Notes: generated from the letters alone by a model not told the origin. 64,000 bases of DNA from Rutpela maculata (GCA_936432065.2 OW386286.2:262341987-262405986), one strand, 5' to 3'. Counted from the stretch's first letter, positions 33,295 to 45,061 are shown. Numbers and translations: made by a program.

Positions 33295-36126
33295 GAAGTT
33301 TTGACCTTGCTGAGTACTCAGTTGGAGCATTTATCTGAGGATGAACGAAGGGAGGCAATCAAGTTCCTGGAAAAGGAAAGTTCAGTATTTGCCAAGAATA
33401 CAGAGGCCCTTACAAAAACAGACATAGTCCAGCATCGGATAAATACTGGCGACTCACCAGCTATTCGACAACCACCTAGGAGGCTTCCATTAGCAAAACA
33501 AGAAGATGCCTCGGCAATGATAGACAAGATGCTACAAGATGGAGTCATTGAGGAGTCGACGAGTCCCTGGTCATCGCCAGTAGTTTTGGTTGCCAAGAAG
33601 GATGGAACATTAAGATTTTGTGTCGATTATCGGAAATTAAACGATGTCACAAAGAAAGACAGTTACCCATTACCACGAATTGATGACACGTTAAGCACGT
33701 TGGCAGGCTCACGATGGTTTTCTACGTTAGACCTTAGGAGTGGATACTGGCAAGTGGGGCTTCATTCTGATGATAAGGAGAAGACAGCGTTTTCAGCAGG
33801 CAGTGGTCTTTATCAATTTACCGTGATGCCTTTTGGACTTTGCAATGCGCCAGCTATCTTTGAAAGATTGATGGAATTCGTACTGCGAGGGCTAACCTGG
33901 AGGACGTGCCTGGTTTACCTTGACGACGTGCTTGTTATGGGACAGGACTTTACAGAACATTTGAAAAATCTTCAAGAAGTATTTGGGCGAGTCAGGAATG
34001 CCCATCTGAAGTTGAACCCGAAGAAGTGCCTGCTATTCCAGAAAGAAGTCAAATTTCTTGGTCACGTGGTGTCTTCGGATGGAATACAAACAGACCCCGA
34101 CAAAATTTCTGCTGTACGAGATTGGCCAAGACCATCTAACGTTCATGAAGTACGGAGCTTCCTTGGCCTCTGCACTTATTATAGGCGCTTTGTGGAAGGG
34201 TTTGCAGAAATTGCGAAGCCATTACACCGGCTGACAGAAGAGAAAGTGCAGTACCAATGGACACCGGAATGTGAAACGGCATGGAGAAAATTGAAGGCAG
34301 CTCTATGCACTGGTCCTGTGCTAGCGTACCCACAACGGGAAGGACTTTTTATTTTAGACACGGATGCCAGCAATTCTTCGGTCGGTTGTGTACTGTCTCA
34401 AATCCAGAATGGGCAGGAAAGAGTGATTGAGTACTTCAGCAAGGTGCTGTCCAAACCGGAAAGAAACTATTGTGTAACCCGGAAAGAGTTACTGGCCATC
34501 GTTAAATCAGTGGACCATTTTCATAAATATCTTTATGGACGACATTTCAAGATTCGGACCGACCATGCTGCATTAAAATGGCTGTTGCAGTTGAAAACCC
34601 CTGAAGGTCAACTGGCTCGTTGGATAGAACGGTTGCAACAGTATGATTTCAAAATAGAACATCGACCTGGAAGATCTCATAAGAACGCAGACGCTTTATC
34701 TAGAAGACCATGCAAGGAAGATTGCAAGCACTGCCGCCACGTTGAGAAATTGCAGGGTACGGTGGCCGTCAACACTATTAAAATAGAGGTTCCGGACGAT
34801 TGGACGACCGAAGCCCTGAGACAAGAACAACTGAATGACACAGAAATTGGGGCTATATTGAGAGCAAAGGAGAAAGGAATTCGACCAGCGTGGAAGGATG
34901 TTTCGGATAAGGCAGTTGGATTGAAGGCTTTGTGGGCCCAATGGGATTCACTTAAAGTCATGAACGGGCTGCTAAAGAGAGCTTGGGAAAGCCCGGATGG
35001 CAGGGAAGTTGTTATGCGTCTAGTGATTCCCAGGTGTCGAGTACCGAAAGTACTTCAGGAAGTGCATAATGGAGCATCCGGTGGGCACTTCGGCGTTAAT
35101 AAGACCCTGAATAAAGTACGAGAACGATTTTATTGGGTAAATAGTCGTCAAGATGTGGAAGCTTGGTGTCGCAATTGCAAAATTTGTGCAGCCAGTAAGG
35201 GACCACAGACTAGAAGTAGAGGTGCAATGAAGCAATATAACGTCGGAGCTCCTTTCGAGAGGATCGCGATCGATATAGCCGGCCCATTCCCAGTAACCAA
35301 GGATGGGAACAAGTATATACTGGTTGCCATGGACTATTTTAGTAAGTGGCCAGAGGCCTATGCAATTCCAAACCAAGAAGCAGTCACTGTTGCCAAAGAC
35401 TTGGTAGATAATTTGATATGTCGGTTTGGTGTACCCCTGGAGCTGCACTCAGATCAAGGGAGGAACTTTGAGTCAGGGGTGTTTCAGCAAATCTGCAAGT
35501 TATTGGGGATACACAAAACACGGACAACAGCCCTTCACCCGCAATCAGATGGAATGGTGGAACGACATAACAAGACCATGAAAGAACCTCTCTCTAAAGT
35601 GGTTCATAAGAATCAACGTGATTGGGATCTCCACATACCGTTCTTCCTCATGGCATACAGAGCTGCTATCCACGAGTCTACGAAACAAACACCAGCCCGT
35701 GTAGTATTTGGACATGAGATCAGACTGCCGTGTGATTTGATTTTCGGAACACCAGGCGGAGAACAGCTTCCTGTGAACAGCTATGTGGATGAAATGAGTG
35801 AACGGCTAAGAAATGTTCATGAGCTGGTTAGAGACCAAATCACCATAGCCAGTAACCGAATGAAGGCTCGATACGACCGTAAGGGTAGTTCAGAAGGGTT
35901 CAAGGCAGGAGATCTGGTTTGGCTGTATAACCCACAGCGAAAGAAAGGGAAGTCACCGAAACTTCAACCTCCTTGGGAAGGACCTTATACTGTTATTACC
36001 CGAATTAATGATGTCGTCTATCGGATTCAACGAAACAAAAAGTCCAAGATGAAGATCGTACACTTGGATAGACTAGCGAAGTACGTGAAAGAGGCTGAAC
36101 TGCCTGACCGGGACGTTCAGGCTTAA
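33295..36126 (+). pseudogene. pol: Ty3/gypsy pol: reverse transcriptase, RNase H, integrase
   Basis: An uninterrupted frame of over 940 codons. Reverse transcriptase: FCVDYRKLND near residue 105 and catalytic VYLDDVLV near 204. RNase H: LDTDASNSSVG near 352, RKELLAIV near 398, RTDHAALKW near 419. Integrase: an HHCC zinc finger (GGHFGVNKTL ... CRNCKIC, near 593-625), DDE residues in AIDIAGPF (near 656), LHSDQGRNF (near 716) and MVERHNK (near 753), then a GPY/F module (WEGPYTVI near 891). These copy the RNA, remove it and insert the cDNA. It is in frame with the protease part and separated only by TAG 33292. The domain order PR-RT-RH-INT fixes Ty3/gypsy; the clade is not decided. Because the 5' end is lost the copy is dead although this frame is open. 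Confidence 0.95.
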
Positions 36127-36281
36127 GGAGGGGGCAGTGTAATGTGTTACAACCCTTAGAATGAATGTAGTGTATTTGCACCTACTCGAAAAAGAACCTA
36201 CCAGAAGATTCCAAAGTGACATCTGGAATTCTCTAGAGAATGGTGGCGTCATCACAGAACAATCGAGATCTGTCATTTTAG

Positions 36282-36288
36282 GTATAAA
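36282..36288 (+). promoter_or_regulatory. LTR TATA box
   Basis: TATAAAA within GGTATAAAAGACCGACC, 145 bp from the LTR start; it would drive element transcription from an LTR in 5' position. Confidence 0.7.
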
Positions 36289-36446
36289 AGACCGACCGCA
36301 TTCTCGGCGAGTAGTTCAGAAAGTTCAGAAAATATAGAAAGTGAGGTTAAGAGTTTAATGATAAACAAAGTAATAAACATTGTGATTTTAGTCAGTAAAG
36401 TGTATTTAAATTAATAATAGTATCGTGAAGTATCCAGTAAATATTT

Positions 36447-36452
36447 AATAAA
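36447..36452 (+). promoter_or_regulatory. LTR polyadenylation signal
   Basis: AATAAA in ATTTAATAAAGTGTG, downstream of the TATA box by about 160 bp. Confidence 0.65.
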
Positions 36453-36540
36453 GTGTGTTAGTGGACAATCTCTTGTTATAATTTTTGGAACCCACGGAAT
36501 TTGCGAGGGTGGTTTCCTAAGGGTGGAAACACGCGACAAT

Positions 36541-36622
36541 ATTAATAAACAAAAATTGAATAGCCTGGCCCATTCCAGACCACTTTTAATCGAAGGGTGG
36601 GTTCTTTAGCTTTAATTAAAAT
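36541..36622 (+). repeat. 175-bp tandem array, partial unit right of the gypsy insertion
   Basis: ATTGAATAGCCTGGCCC and CGAAGGGTGGGTTCTTTAGC match the unit near 38445-38505. The unit is cut on its right by (AAT)n and a LINE 3' end. Confidence 0.8.
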
Positions 36623-36960
36623 AATAATAATAATAATAATGGAACCAAAGCTCCGTCTACATTGTTCCTATCATAATATCGGCAACAGGCCTGATTCCTA
36701 AAACACTCCACGATAGCCTAGCACGTCTTCAGATAGATCCAGACGTATACATTGAAGCGCAGAAAAACATTATAATAGACACAACAAGTATAGTAAGAAA
36801 ATTCATGCAAGTCACATAAGCCTAGACACTCAAGATTGATTGATCAGCATCACAAACAAAAATAGTTACTTAATATGTTAATGTTTGGCTAAATGAAAGC
36901 CCGCACTAACATAAAGGACCGACGGCAAAGTCGAGAATTAAAAAAAAAAAATAATAATAA
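36623..36960 (+). pseudogene. LINE C-terminus and 3' UTR, R4/Dong-like
   Basis: Codons 36664-36819 read VPIIISATGLIPKTL ... QKNIIIDTTSIVRKFM then TAA. This resembles the conserved extreme C-terminus (a V(P/V)xxI(S/G)xxGxxPK motif) of LINEs with a restriction-like endonuclease. A 3' UTR of about 120 bp follows and ends in an A-rich (AAT)n tail at 36938-36960. Another (AAT)n lies just upstream (36621-36640). Only the last 52 codons remain. Confidence 0.6.
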
Positions 36961-37996
36961 TGTTCTGTTCTGTTCTGCTCTACTCCTTTGGAGTAGTAAA
37001 ATGGACGGTAGATGAGCTGCGCCAACTAGACAGAGACACCCGCAAGATGATGAACATCCATAGGAGTATTCATCCTAGATCGTCCGTTCCTCGTGTTTAC
37101 CTCCCACGTCATCGGGGGGGCCGAGGACTCTTGGGTCTGGAGTGTATGCATGGCAGAGTAGTACTGAGTATGGCATGTAACATCCTCAGGAGCTCGGATC
37201 CACTCCTGCTATTAGTGAGAGATCACGAAATCGCAGGGGTGGGCGTAGGATTGTTTAAGGCAGCAAAAAGAGCCGCAGATGAACTCGGTTTCGTATTCGA
37301 CGCCAGACGAGGCGGCCGGCGCGGTGCTGACCCAGAGTCAGTCACTGAGCTTCAGCCGACTCGTCTAAAAGCCCAAATAAAAGCTGCCGAACAGGAGAGC
37401 CTGTTTAGGCAGCATGTCGATAAACCCATGCACGGTGTATACTACAAAAACATGGAAACACTGGGTTTATCGACTAGGCTGACATTCGCCTTTTTAAGGT
37501 CAGCTGGGCTTAAGTCGGAGACCGAGGGATTCATTGTGGCCTGTCAGGATGGTGTAATAAACACCTTGGTCTACCGAAGCCGCTTAATGGGTGTAGAGGT
37601 CCCTGATATCAGCTGCAGGACCTGCCGTCAGGCGCCGGAATCGCTGATGCATTTGCTTTCAGCATGCCCGATATACGCGATTTCGGCCTACATCCACCGC
37701 CATAACGCGGCTTTACGAGTGCTATACTACCATCTACGGCACTCGTACGGGGTAGATCAAACACAAGTGCTGCCTTACATCCCCGGAGATATTGAGTCCG
37801 TTGTCGAGAACGAGAGGTGCCGAATTTATTGGAACTACTCCCTTCGTATGCTTAGGGCACGTGATTCAGGTGTTTACAGTCACTAACTCCACAGGTCGTG
37901 GAGAGTGGCTGTAATGAATTAGCCGGCGCGGCTACCGTGTGATGTCGGAGGCCACGGAAGCTCTGTCCGGCAGCGGGAAACCGAAAAAAAAAAAAA
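36960..37996 (+). pseudogene. LINE RT-thumb and zinc-finger fragment, R2/R4-like
   Basis: A 308-codon open frame (36960-37886) starts in mid-protein: VVKWTVDELRQLDRDTRKMM near residue 12-31 and VPRVYLPRHRGGRGLLGLE near 43-61 are typical of the segment after the RT active site in R2/R4-type LINEs. A C-x2-C-x7-H-x4-C zinc finger (CRTCRQAPESLMHLLSAC) lies near residue 219-236. The frame stops just where the restriction-like endonuclease would start, and 100 bp later a 13-A run (37984-37996) ends the insertion against the 175-bp array. The G+C content is far above that of the flanks. The start codon is probably accidental. Truncated at both ends, so dead. Confidence 0.75.
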
Positions 37997-38716
37997 GTCT
38001 CTAGTACATCTAACATAGAAGTTAATCGCGAAATAGTCATTGACGGCGTTTCCGCTGCTACCGCATTTTTATGTTAAACTAAAATAAAATAAGATCTATT
38101 ATCCTGGCCCTTTTTGGACTGATTTTAATCGAAAGGTGGGCTCTTTACCTTTAATTTAAAAGAAGAAATAAACCCCTAGTACATCTAACATAGAAGTTGA
38201 CCGCGAAATAGTCGTTGACAGCGTTTCCGCTGCTAGCGCATTCTTTACGTTAAACTAAAATAAAATAAGATCTATTAACGTGGCCCTTTTCGGACCCATT
38301 TCAATCGAAAGGTGGGCCTTTACCTTTAATTTAAAAAAAATTAAGTCCCTGGTACATCTAATATAGAAGTTAGCCGCGAAACAGACGACAGCGTTTTCGC
38401 TGCCAGAGCGTAATTTCTCAAGTTAATGTCATGTTAATGAAAAAAATCGAATAGCCTGGCTCTTTTCAGCCAACTTTTACTTGAAGGGTGGGTTCTTTAG
38501 CTTTAATTTTAAAAAAATATTAAGTCCCCAATACATCTAATATAGAAGTTAATCGCGAAATAAACGTTTACATTGTTTTCGCTGCTAGCACATTTTTTAA
38601 GATACACTAAAATAAAATGAGAACTATTAACCTGGCCCTTTTAGCACCGATTTTAATCGAAAAGTGGGCTCTTTGCCTTTAATTTAAAAAAGAAATTAAG
38701 TTCCTACTACATCTAA
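37997..38716 (+). repeat. 175-bp tandem array, about four units
   Basis: The CTAGTACATCTAA-type landmark recurs at 38001, 38176, 38349, 38529 and 38704, giving periods of 173-180 bp. Each unit contains CCTGGC(C/T)C(T)TTT, GATTTTAATCGAAAGGTGGG, and ACAGCGTTT(T/C)CGCTGC. Units differ by about 10-20%. The array resembles a satellite captured in, or grown inside, the TIR element. Confidence 0.92.
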
Positions 38717-39213
38717 TTTTTTTCAAATTTGGTGTAGTGATATGGAATGAAATTTTCAATTATATGATATAAAGAACCAAAATGGCTGACTTACGGATGT
38801 AATTGATCCAAAAACCAAATTTTTAAATGGGACAACCTGTATTTTTTTCCATATTTGGATTCTGCTGGCTAAAATTCATATGATCTGACGATCTGACCCT
38901 CAAATATTATTTTGATTTTCAAAATTTTTTTTAGTTTTTAGTTTCAATAAGGCCGCGATTTTACTAAAATTTTTAAAAATTGGTCCGTAAGCACCTTTAA
39001 AATATTATCTCTTCAGATACTAACACGATTTATTCTTCATTAAGTTCAACGATATCGGTTTTTCAACGAAAACTTTTTTTTAAATGTTACTTAATTAGAT
39101 CTTTAAATTACGAATGCATAATGTCTACCTTCTCTTTGTACTAAAATAATTAAAAGAAAAAAAATGTTTTGATATATATTTTTTAATATTTTAAATTTTA
39201 GTGTTGTACATAA
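38717..39213. other. Interior of the TIR element, no coding
   Basis: AT-rich DNA between the tandem array and the right inverted terminus; no reading frame or repeat of note. Confidence 0.5.
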
Positions 39214-39347
39214 ACATTTTTAGAAATTTCAGAGGGCTCCTAGGATAACATTTATTAGTATACCCTAAGGTGCCTTCATACCAAATTTGATGCTTTTATC
39301 CGCCAAGTAACGTTAATCTTGAAATACAGCTCTAACCGACCCCACTA

Positions 39348-39445
39348 TTAGTAGAGTGCAAATATAATAGCACATTTTTTCATTGTAAAAGACCTGGATA
39401 GAAAATCTTAATGTGGAAGTAGTGATTCCTTAGGTAGTTGTTTTT
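39348..39445 (+). repeat. ACTTCCAC dispersed repeat, interrupted copy, 3' part
   Basis: GACCTGGATAGAAAATCTTAA then TGTGGAAGTAGTGATTCCTT completes the copy begun at 31610-31840, with the same order as the copy at 22911-23595. This shows the 7.5-kb element inserted into this repeat. Confidence 0.85.
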
Positions 39446-39449
39446 AATG

Positions 39450-42400
39450 ATTGAAATATTCCTATAATAAACCTGTAGTTACTTAGATCAGGAATAATGT
39501 GACATATTTCATTGTTTATTGATTTTCAAACTTACAAATAATGTGAAATAGTTTTTCATCATTCATTGACGTGTGAATTGCTTATTTATAATGTTTATAA
39601 ATAAATTTTTTAAATTAAATATGTTAATTACATGTATTATGTGATCCGCACACGCAATCACATTCATCTTATTGTGATAACTGTTGCATGTTATTAAAAA
39701 ATTCAAAATTGAAAAGAGGAACAATACCTACCACATTGCAAGGTGACATAAATCTGCACTCACTGCCAACGGGACTATTTGCTATCTTTCATTAAAAAGT
39801 AGAGGTACTGAGTGACTTTTTTGTTATATGCTTTTTAGTGTTCTTTTATTTTTTTTTTTTGAAGGAGGTTCAATGTTTTTTAATATTTATTATTTGTGTG
39901 TACATCGCTCACTTTTGTTCAGAATGGTGGTGATAATATTAGTCAACTGCTTGGTTTCTCATTTTACCTACTTCACCGATAATCTATCGCTGGAACCGCA
40001 ATCCCAAAATAGACACACCGTCAACGTGTTTACTCAGTGTGGCAGTAATTTAACTTCCAAACTTAAGTAATTACAGCTTTAATTCATAATTTCTGCTTCG
40101 AGACTTTCCTCTAGTGCTTATTGCAATCAAACTACTATACTAACCTTGCCCTACAATCTCTGATTTGGTTATAAGCGGATTTCCAGGATACGTAAAGATA
40201 TGAAAACTTCGAACTTTGGTCTCTGTTTCAATCCTCTGATTGAATTAGTGCTGATTCAATCAAGGTAAGTTATGATCCATGCTTGGTTTAGGTTTTATCT
40301 CTCTAGTTTAATTAGAAATATAGGGATACATTTATACACGCGAATAGAGGGTGGAAATGATAAATGGTGTACTCTATACCAATTAAAACCATACATAATT
40401 TCGCAGGTGAATTACTTAAGTACGGATTGCATTCATTTTTTTTAATTTTTTGAGTAAATGTAAGACTACGGTACTAGATACTAAATTACACAATTGACAG
40501 TTCGATATGTTTGTATTGACTTAACTGAAATTCGTCACCATTGAATCGACGACATTTCATAGTTAAAGAAGGCACAACAGTTATTAATAGCGCTGAGATT
40601 AGGATTTAACATTTTCGAAATATTCAAAATAATTTGACTTATTCCAGCCTTCTGATTGGTTGATATCGGTACGGAAAAATAATGGACGTGATTTTAATTT
40701 TGGGAAACAGGCATATCAGTATCTTTAAGCTATGAGTTATGATTTTCGTTTGTGCCCAAAAATACACAGAAAACCCACTAAGAGTATTCACGTAGAGAAA
40801 CACCGAAAGTTTTTAATTAAAACTTGTAAGGGGGCATGTATCGCTGTTGCATGGTTGTGGATAAATATGATAAGCCATTTCAATTTCAAACTGCCCAGAG
40901 GCTTAGTACATGTCATGTTTAATCTAGTAAGGCCTGCTTTACCCTACTTGCCTTATGGTGTGTTCGCAGAGCTGGTAACTCAGGTAATATTATAAAGAGA
41001 ACGAGAAAGAAAACATTTAAATTAGATGGGTGTTAGAATTTTGGTTTTTAAATACAACAATACAAGTTAATATCAGTGTGACAGATATAAAGCTAATAAT
41101 GTTATTATTCTAACAATTACTGCATAATCAATTTAAACCAGAACAATAATTTCGTAAATAAAAATAAGAAATAAGAATACGCCCGTCTAGACGCAGATTT
41201 CAAATGATTTTATTTGGCGGGAAATAATTTAACCAATAATAGATAGCTTTCGCTTAGACTGTAACTATCTTATATGAAAATTGTGTATTTACTTTACATT
41301 ATTTTACCTATAACACTTTTATTTTGCTCAATATCTTAAAAATCAATAAACATTATATACATATATTAAGAAGGAATTAAAAGGTATTTATGTTTGTTAT
41401 TATTTAGAAGTTATTTTAAAAATGTAAACAAAACTCACGGCGAGGATTATGTGGCAACAATATATAAAAACGGCTCTCCCCCTTTTCCAACTTTGCTTGC
41501 ATACTGTCAGTTGTCACTTCTTGTCACAATACAAGTGAAAGAGGCATATTTGATTAGATTTATTTGTTGTTTATTTATGTGACGTTTGATTTTGTTACTT
41601 TATATTTTATCAATAAAGTATTAAGATGGAATGAATTTTGTGAAAGGAGATTCATCCAATTTGCGCAAAGTTGATTATGACATGATATATTTTTTCTATA
41701 AACAAAATTTGGATTTTTGAAGAAATGGGATCAGAAATGTTGGAAGCTTGCCACCAAGAGCTGTTTTCTTTCGTGCTGAACAAAGTGAATACAATCAGTA
41801 AGTAACCAATAGAGATTAAGGATTTCAAAAATATCTCGATTTGATTGGCTGTTTAGTGATTGCAATCAGTTCGTTCAGTATGAAAGAAAACAGTTAAGTT
41901 CTTCGAATATCCATATTTTTCGGAGCAGTTAAAAATTTTTTTCCGGAGCACATTTTCCACAATTTTTAAAAAAACCGCTTTTAAATGACATTATCTATTA
42001 TTTGTAAATTACAGCAAATACCTGGATAAATGAAACTGAAATTCTTGAAATCAACACGACGCGTTAAATCACATCTGACATTTGACTATCCGTTGACATT
42101 GTTGCCATATATTGCTAAATACGTTTTTAAAAATCTTATCGGCATTAAAAATTATTTAAAATATTTAATAATTCACGTCTATTATTATTTTTTACATCAC
42201 AAAATTAAATTTCGTGGATAAATATATTAAAATTGATTTAATAAATAAGCTTTATACTGCTGTTTTCTTCAATTATCCTTACTAGAAGTAGAGAAAGAAT
42301 TTCAACTTGGCAACACCACACTGTTTTGTATAAAACTATTCTATCAACAAATCCATACAGACTACCTACGTCATTGGCCGATTACCTACGTCACCAATTT

Positions 42401-43190
42401 AAAATACCTGTTGCGCCACTTATTTTACGTTGTTTTCTCAAAAAATTGATAATTATTTTCGCGTAAATCTGTATTGGAAGGCTTGTTTGTACATATTCGA
42501 TGATATTATTCAATAAAAAAAAATTAGGAAAATACCCCATTCATACACAGGTCATATCTATATTAAATTTTTGAAGGTAGGTATTTTTGTTTTTGTTTTT
42601 TTTAATTCATTTTCGATATTTTCAGGTTTATTTAATACTACCACAGCCAGAAAATATATTTTCGGAATTTTTGTCTGTGTATATATTTGATGCACGATAA
42701 TGGGGAATTTCGGTATTTTTTTTTTGATTCAAAAATCTTCAAATCTTCAAAAATCATTAGATTAAAAGAAGAGACCCGTATTTTTTTTAAGCAATATAAA
42801 CGTGAAAAAAATGTTAAAGTTTAGTTATATATTTTCCCCTAAAAATTTATGACGTATGTAAACGTAGTTAGAAAATTTTAGGCTTACTATAAAAAGGATA
42901 TCTACCCTGGCCAAGGAGTTGAGAAGAAGAAAATTCTTAATTGTCATCTGAATTTTAATTGCTTTTTGACAGCGACAAGTGTCAGTCTATGGCAGAAAAT
43001 AACATGGAAGTAGATTCAATTACGCAGTATTTGCAACCGTCACCGGTAAATCAAAGAAATTTTCTGCTTCGCTTGTCTACGTCACAAAACGTTTAGTGAC
43101 TTTTTGAGACCAAAACTTATGGAGCTTTAAAAAAATACAACGAACTGAAAATACCCTAAATTTGATGAACGTGTGTACTTGATATCTGAG
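39450..43190. other. Unassigned 3.7-kb stretch
   Basis: No recognised gene or repeat. Includes an 87-residue open frame (40732-40995) with no domain, poly-T runs, and AT-rich DNA. A weak CGTCAC / GTGACG scatter near 42360-43090 is not organised enough to annotate. Confidence 0.4.
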
Positions 43191-43194
43191 GTGA

Positions 43195-43460
43195 TGAGAA
43201 GGTAGGGGAGGATGGTGTGAAGGTGGTCGAGAGAGTGGGAGAAGGCCGCGAGATGGAAGATGCTGTGAATGTGGGAAGATGATAAAGAAATGTGGGCGAA
43301 AGTAGTAAGAAAGTGAGTAAACGTCAGGGAAAATGGTGAGAAAGGAATATGTGATGTTAAAGGGGAACAGGTGGTGGGAAGACAGAGGAGGAGATGGTGG
43401 GTTGACGAGAAGTTAGTGGAATAGTGGGGACGGTGGTAAAAAGGGGAGGATAGAGTTTTG
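43195..43460 (+). repeat. Purine-rich, cytosine-poor tract
   Basis: About 265 bp of G/A/T with very few C on the plus strand. It is built from loose GTGGGAAGA, GGTGGTGGGA and AGGGGAGGA motifs. It looks like a degraded minisatellite. The strand asymmetry stands out against the flanks. Confidence 0.75.
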
Positions 43461-43464
43461 TGTG

Positions 43465-45055
43465 AAATTATCTACATCTTCACCAACAACAATGCTTGTA
43501 TTTTTATAAGATTGTTCGAACACTGTTTTAATAACGGTAATATCGGCATCGTCGTCAAAGCCGCATACAAAAATTCAGCTTGCTGAGAATATTTCCGCAG
43601 AAGAATCATAGTTTCCCTGGTATATTTATAGTTGAATGAAAACAGATAACTCTAATATGATGTAATACGAGATTCAATCAACCAATACGAAAATAAATCA
43701 AGTGTAGACATTCGGTCCTATAAAAAACAGATGAAAAGTCTATATTTTATCGTTTCTTTTGAATAAGTGCTGGCAAGTTGTTGAGTTCCGATCGCCCTTC
43801 GATTTATTGTTGTTCCCAAACTCTTTGATTCGCCATAATGCGGCATAGCTCATTTGACCTTATTTGGATGAACAAATTAGTTTATAAATCGACCTAAATT
43901 ACACTATAGGACTGAAATACAAAGAAGAATGAAAATCGAAGAGAGGCGGGCGAGTTTTATACGTTCATTCATGAATAAATTGTAAAATACGGAGCACAAG
44001 CCAGACAAAAGTTTTGCAATTCTGCCTGTTTATCAAGCCTCCTCTATATAAACTACCTGAACAAAAGAACGCGGTCGGGCGGCGATACGTCCCGCCGCAG
44101 TACATCATCTTTATTATTATATCGTACATACACCGATGGCGGAGTAATAACGCGAATCTGCAGACCACGCTAAAGTAAGCGTCGTTTCGGTATAGACTGC
44201 CGTTTCGATAGCCCTCGGAGATTTTTATGTTCAAGTTTTGTCCGTGCAATTTTATTAAAATCTCCGGAAAACGTGGACGTTTATATTTTATATTCAATTT
44301 TATTTTTCGTGTTGCATCTACAGGGAGTTGAGGTTGTGAGTTGCAAGGTCACTGCAACGCGAGTGGGTCAAGATAAGCACATTTCCATCGGGAAAATACA
44401 AATGTGCAATGGTATAGCCCCATATTCTTATGTAAAAATGTATGTGAAATAGTGAGATATTGCACATTCTAGCAAGTTAGACATAAAGAAGTGCTGGAGT
44501 GCTTGAATTTATAAGTAAAACAATTTCACGAACTGAGGTGACTCCAGTTACGCCGGCTCGTGTAATTAAGGAAGAAAGATATTCAGAAATCAAAGATTTG
44601 CGAACACGCTTGGGAGAACTGACATAGAATAAACTGGGACTCGGTAAAAATGTTAACAAAAGAGACAGATGGTGACAAAAAAAGAAAAATTAAAGAATCA
44701 GGTTTAATATTATTGAATGAGGATAAATGCGTGTCGAATTGTTCTGTTCAAAATGAAGAAAAAAGAAAATTTTCATTTTAAAACGAGTTTTACAGGAACT
44801 TCAGAAAAAACATCCAATGCTGGGGTGGCCTAAATTCTAAGAGATATAAAAAGTTTAATAATGACATTTCAATTTTTCAGTAATTTTTTTTCTTGGCATT
44901 TGGCCACTAGTCATACAGCCAACCGCTGCCCTAAAAGCCATTACTTCCAATTAATCTATGTCGAAAAAGAAAAAAATATTGAAGATAAGCAAAGGAAAAA
45001 ACATAGACTTAACCACCTTTTTCTCCTGTACTTACATCTTATATTAGCTGTAAAA
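43465..45055. other. Unassigned, with scattered protein-like pieces
   Basis: A GC-balanced block near 44030-44240 carries a minus-strand open frame without a domain (43965-44297). Around 44490-44680 the plus strand reads FISKTISRTEVTPVTPARVI and SEIKDLRTRLGELT before a stop, which looks like real coding sequence of unknown origin. It may belong with the gag-like piece that follows. Confidence 0.35.
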
Positions 45056-45061
45056 ACAAAA

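Larger units (their letters stand above)
32538..36538 (+). mobile_element. Ty3/gypsy LTR retrotransposon, 5'-truncated
   Basis: pol (32545-36126) is followed at once by a purine-rich tract (AAGGAGGGGGCAG, 36125-36137) and a 401-bp 3' LTR. There is no 5' LTR, primer-binding site or gag; the left junction falls directly in the 175-bp array after TCTCAAGTA. ATAT adjoins both junctions (left 32538-32541, right 36539-36542), compatible with a short target duplication, though this may be chance in AT-rich DNA. Almost intact pol implies recent arrival. It splits the tandem array. Confidence 0.92.
36138..36538 (+). repeat. 3' LTR of the Ty3/gypsy element
   Basis: Starts TGTAATGTGTTACAACCC right after the purine tract and ends AACACGCGACA, so the ends fit TGT...ACA. 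It contains a TATA box (GGTATAAAAG at 36281) and a polyadenylation signal AATAAA near 36447, giving an ordered U3-R-U5. The length of 401 bp is ordinary for this group. Solo 3' copy; the 5' LTR is absent. Confidence 0.88.
31841..39345. mobile_element. 7.5-kb TA-flanked TIR element, host for nested insertions
   Basis: The ends are GTGAGGTGG at 31841 and the complement of GTGGGGTCG at 39345, each next to a TA (31839-31840, 39346-39347). Inverted termini run about 130 bp (31841-31972 and 39214-39345); they share AGGAGCCCTCTGGAATTTCT near 31936 with its near complement near 39225, and ACCAAATTTGGTATGAAGGTAC near 31886 with its complement near 39277. The interior contains a 175-bp tandem array, a Ty3/gypsy insertion and two LINE pieces. 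It interrupts a dispersed-repeat copy. The element itself shows no transposase. Confidence 0.78.

Noticed and set aside
33318..36276. Minus-strand open frames of 60-142 codons across the Ty3/gypsy pol region
   Set aside because: They lie opposite a strongly supported pol frame and show no domains; they arise from its codon pattern.
36960..37886. 308-codon frame as a host gene
   Set aside because: Its RT-thumb and zinc-finger motifs and the poly-A tail identify a LINE fragment, and the ATG is at a truncation point.
31841..39345. Polinton or Helitron identity for the 7.5-kb element
   Set aside because: No polymerase B, integrase of its own, capsid or Rep/helicase sequence is visible; the only coding parts belong to nested retroelements.
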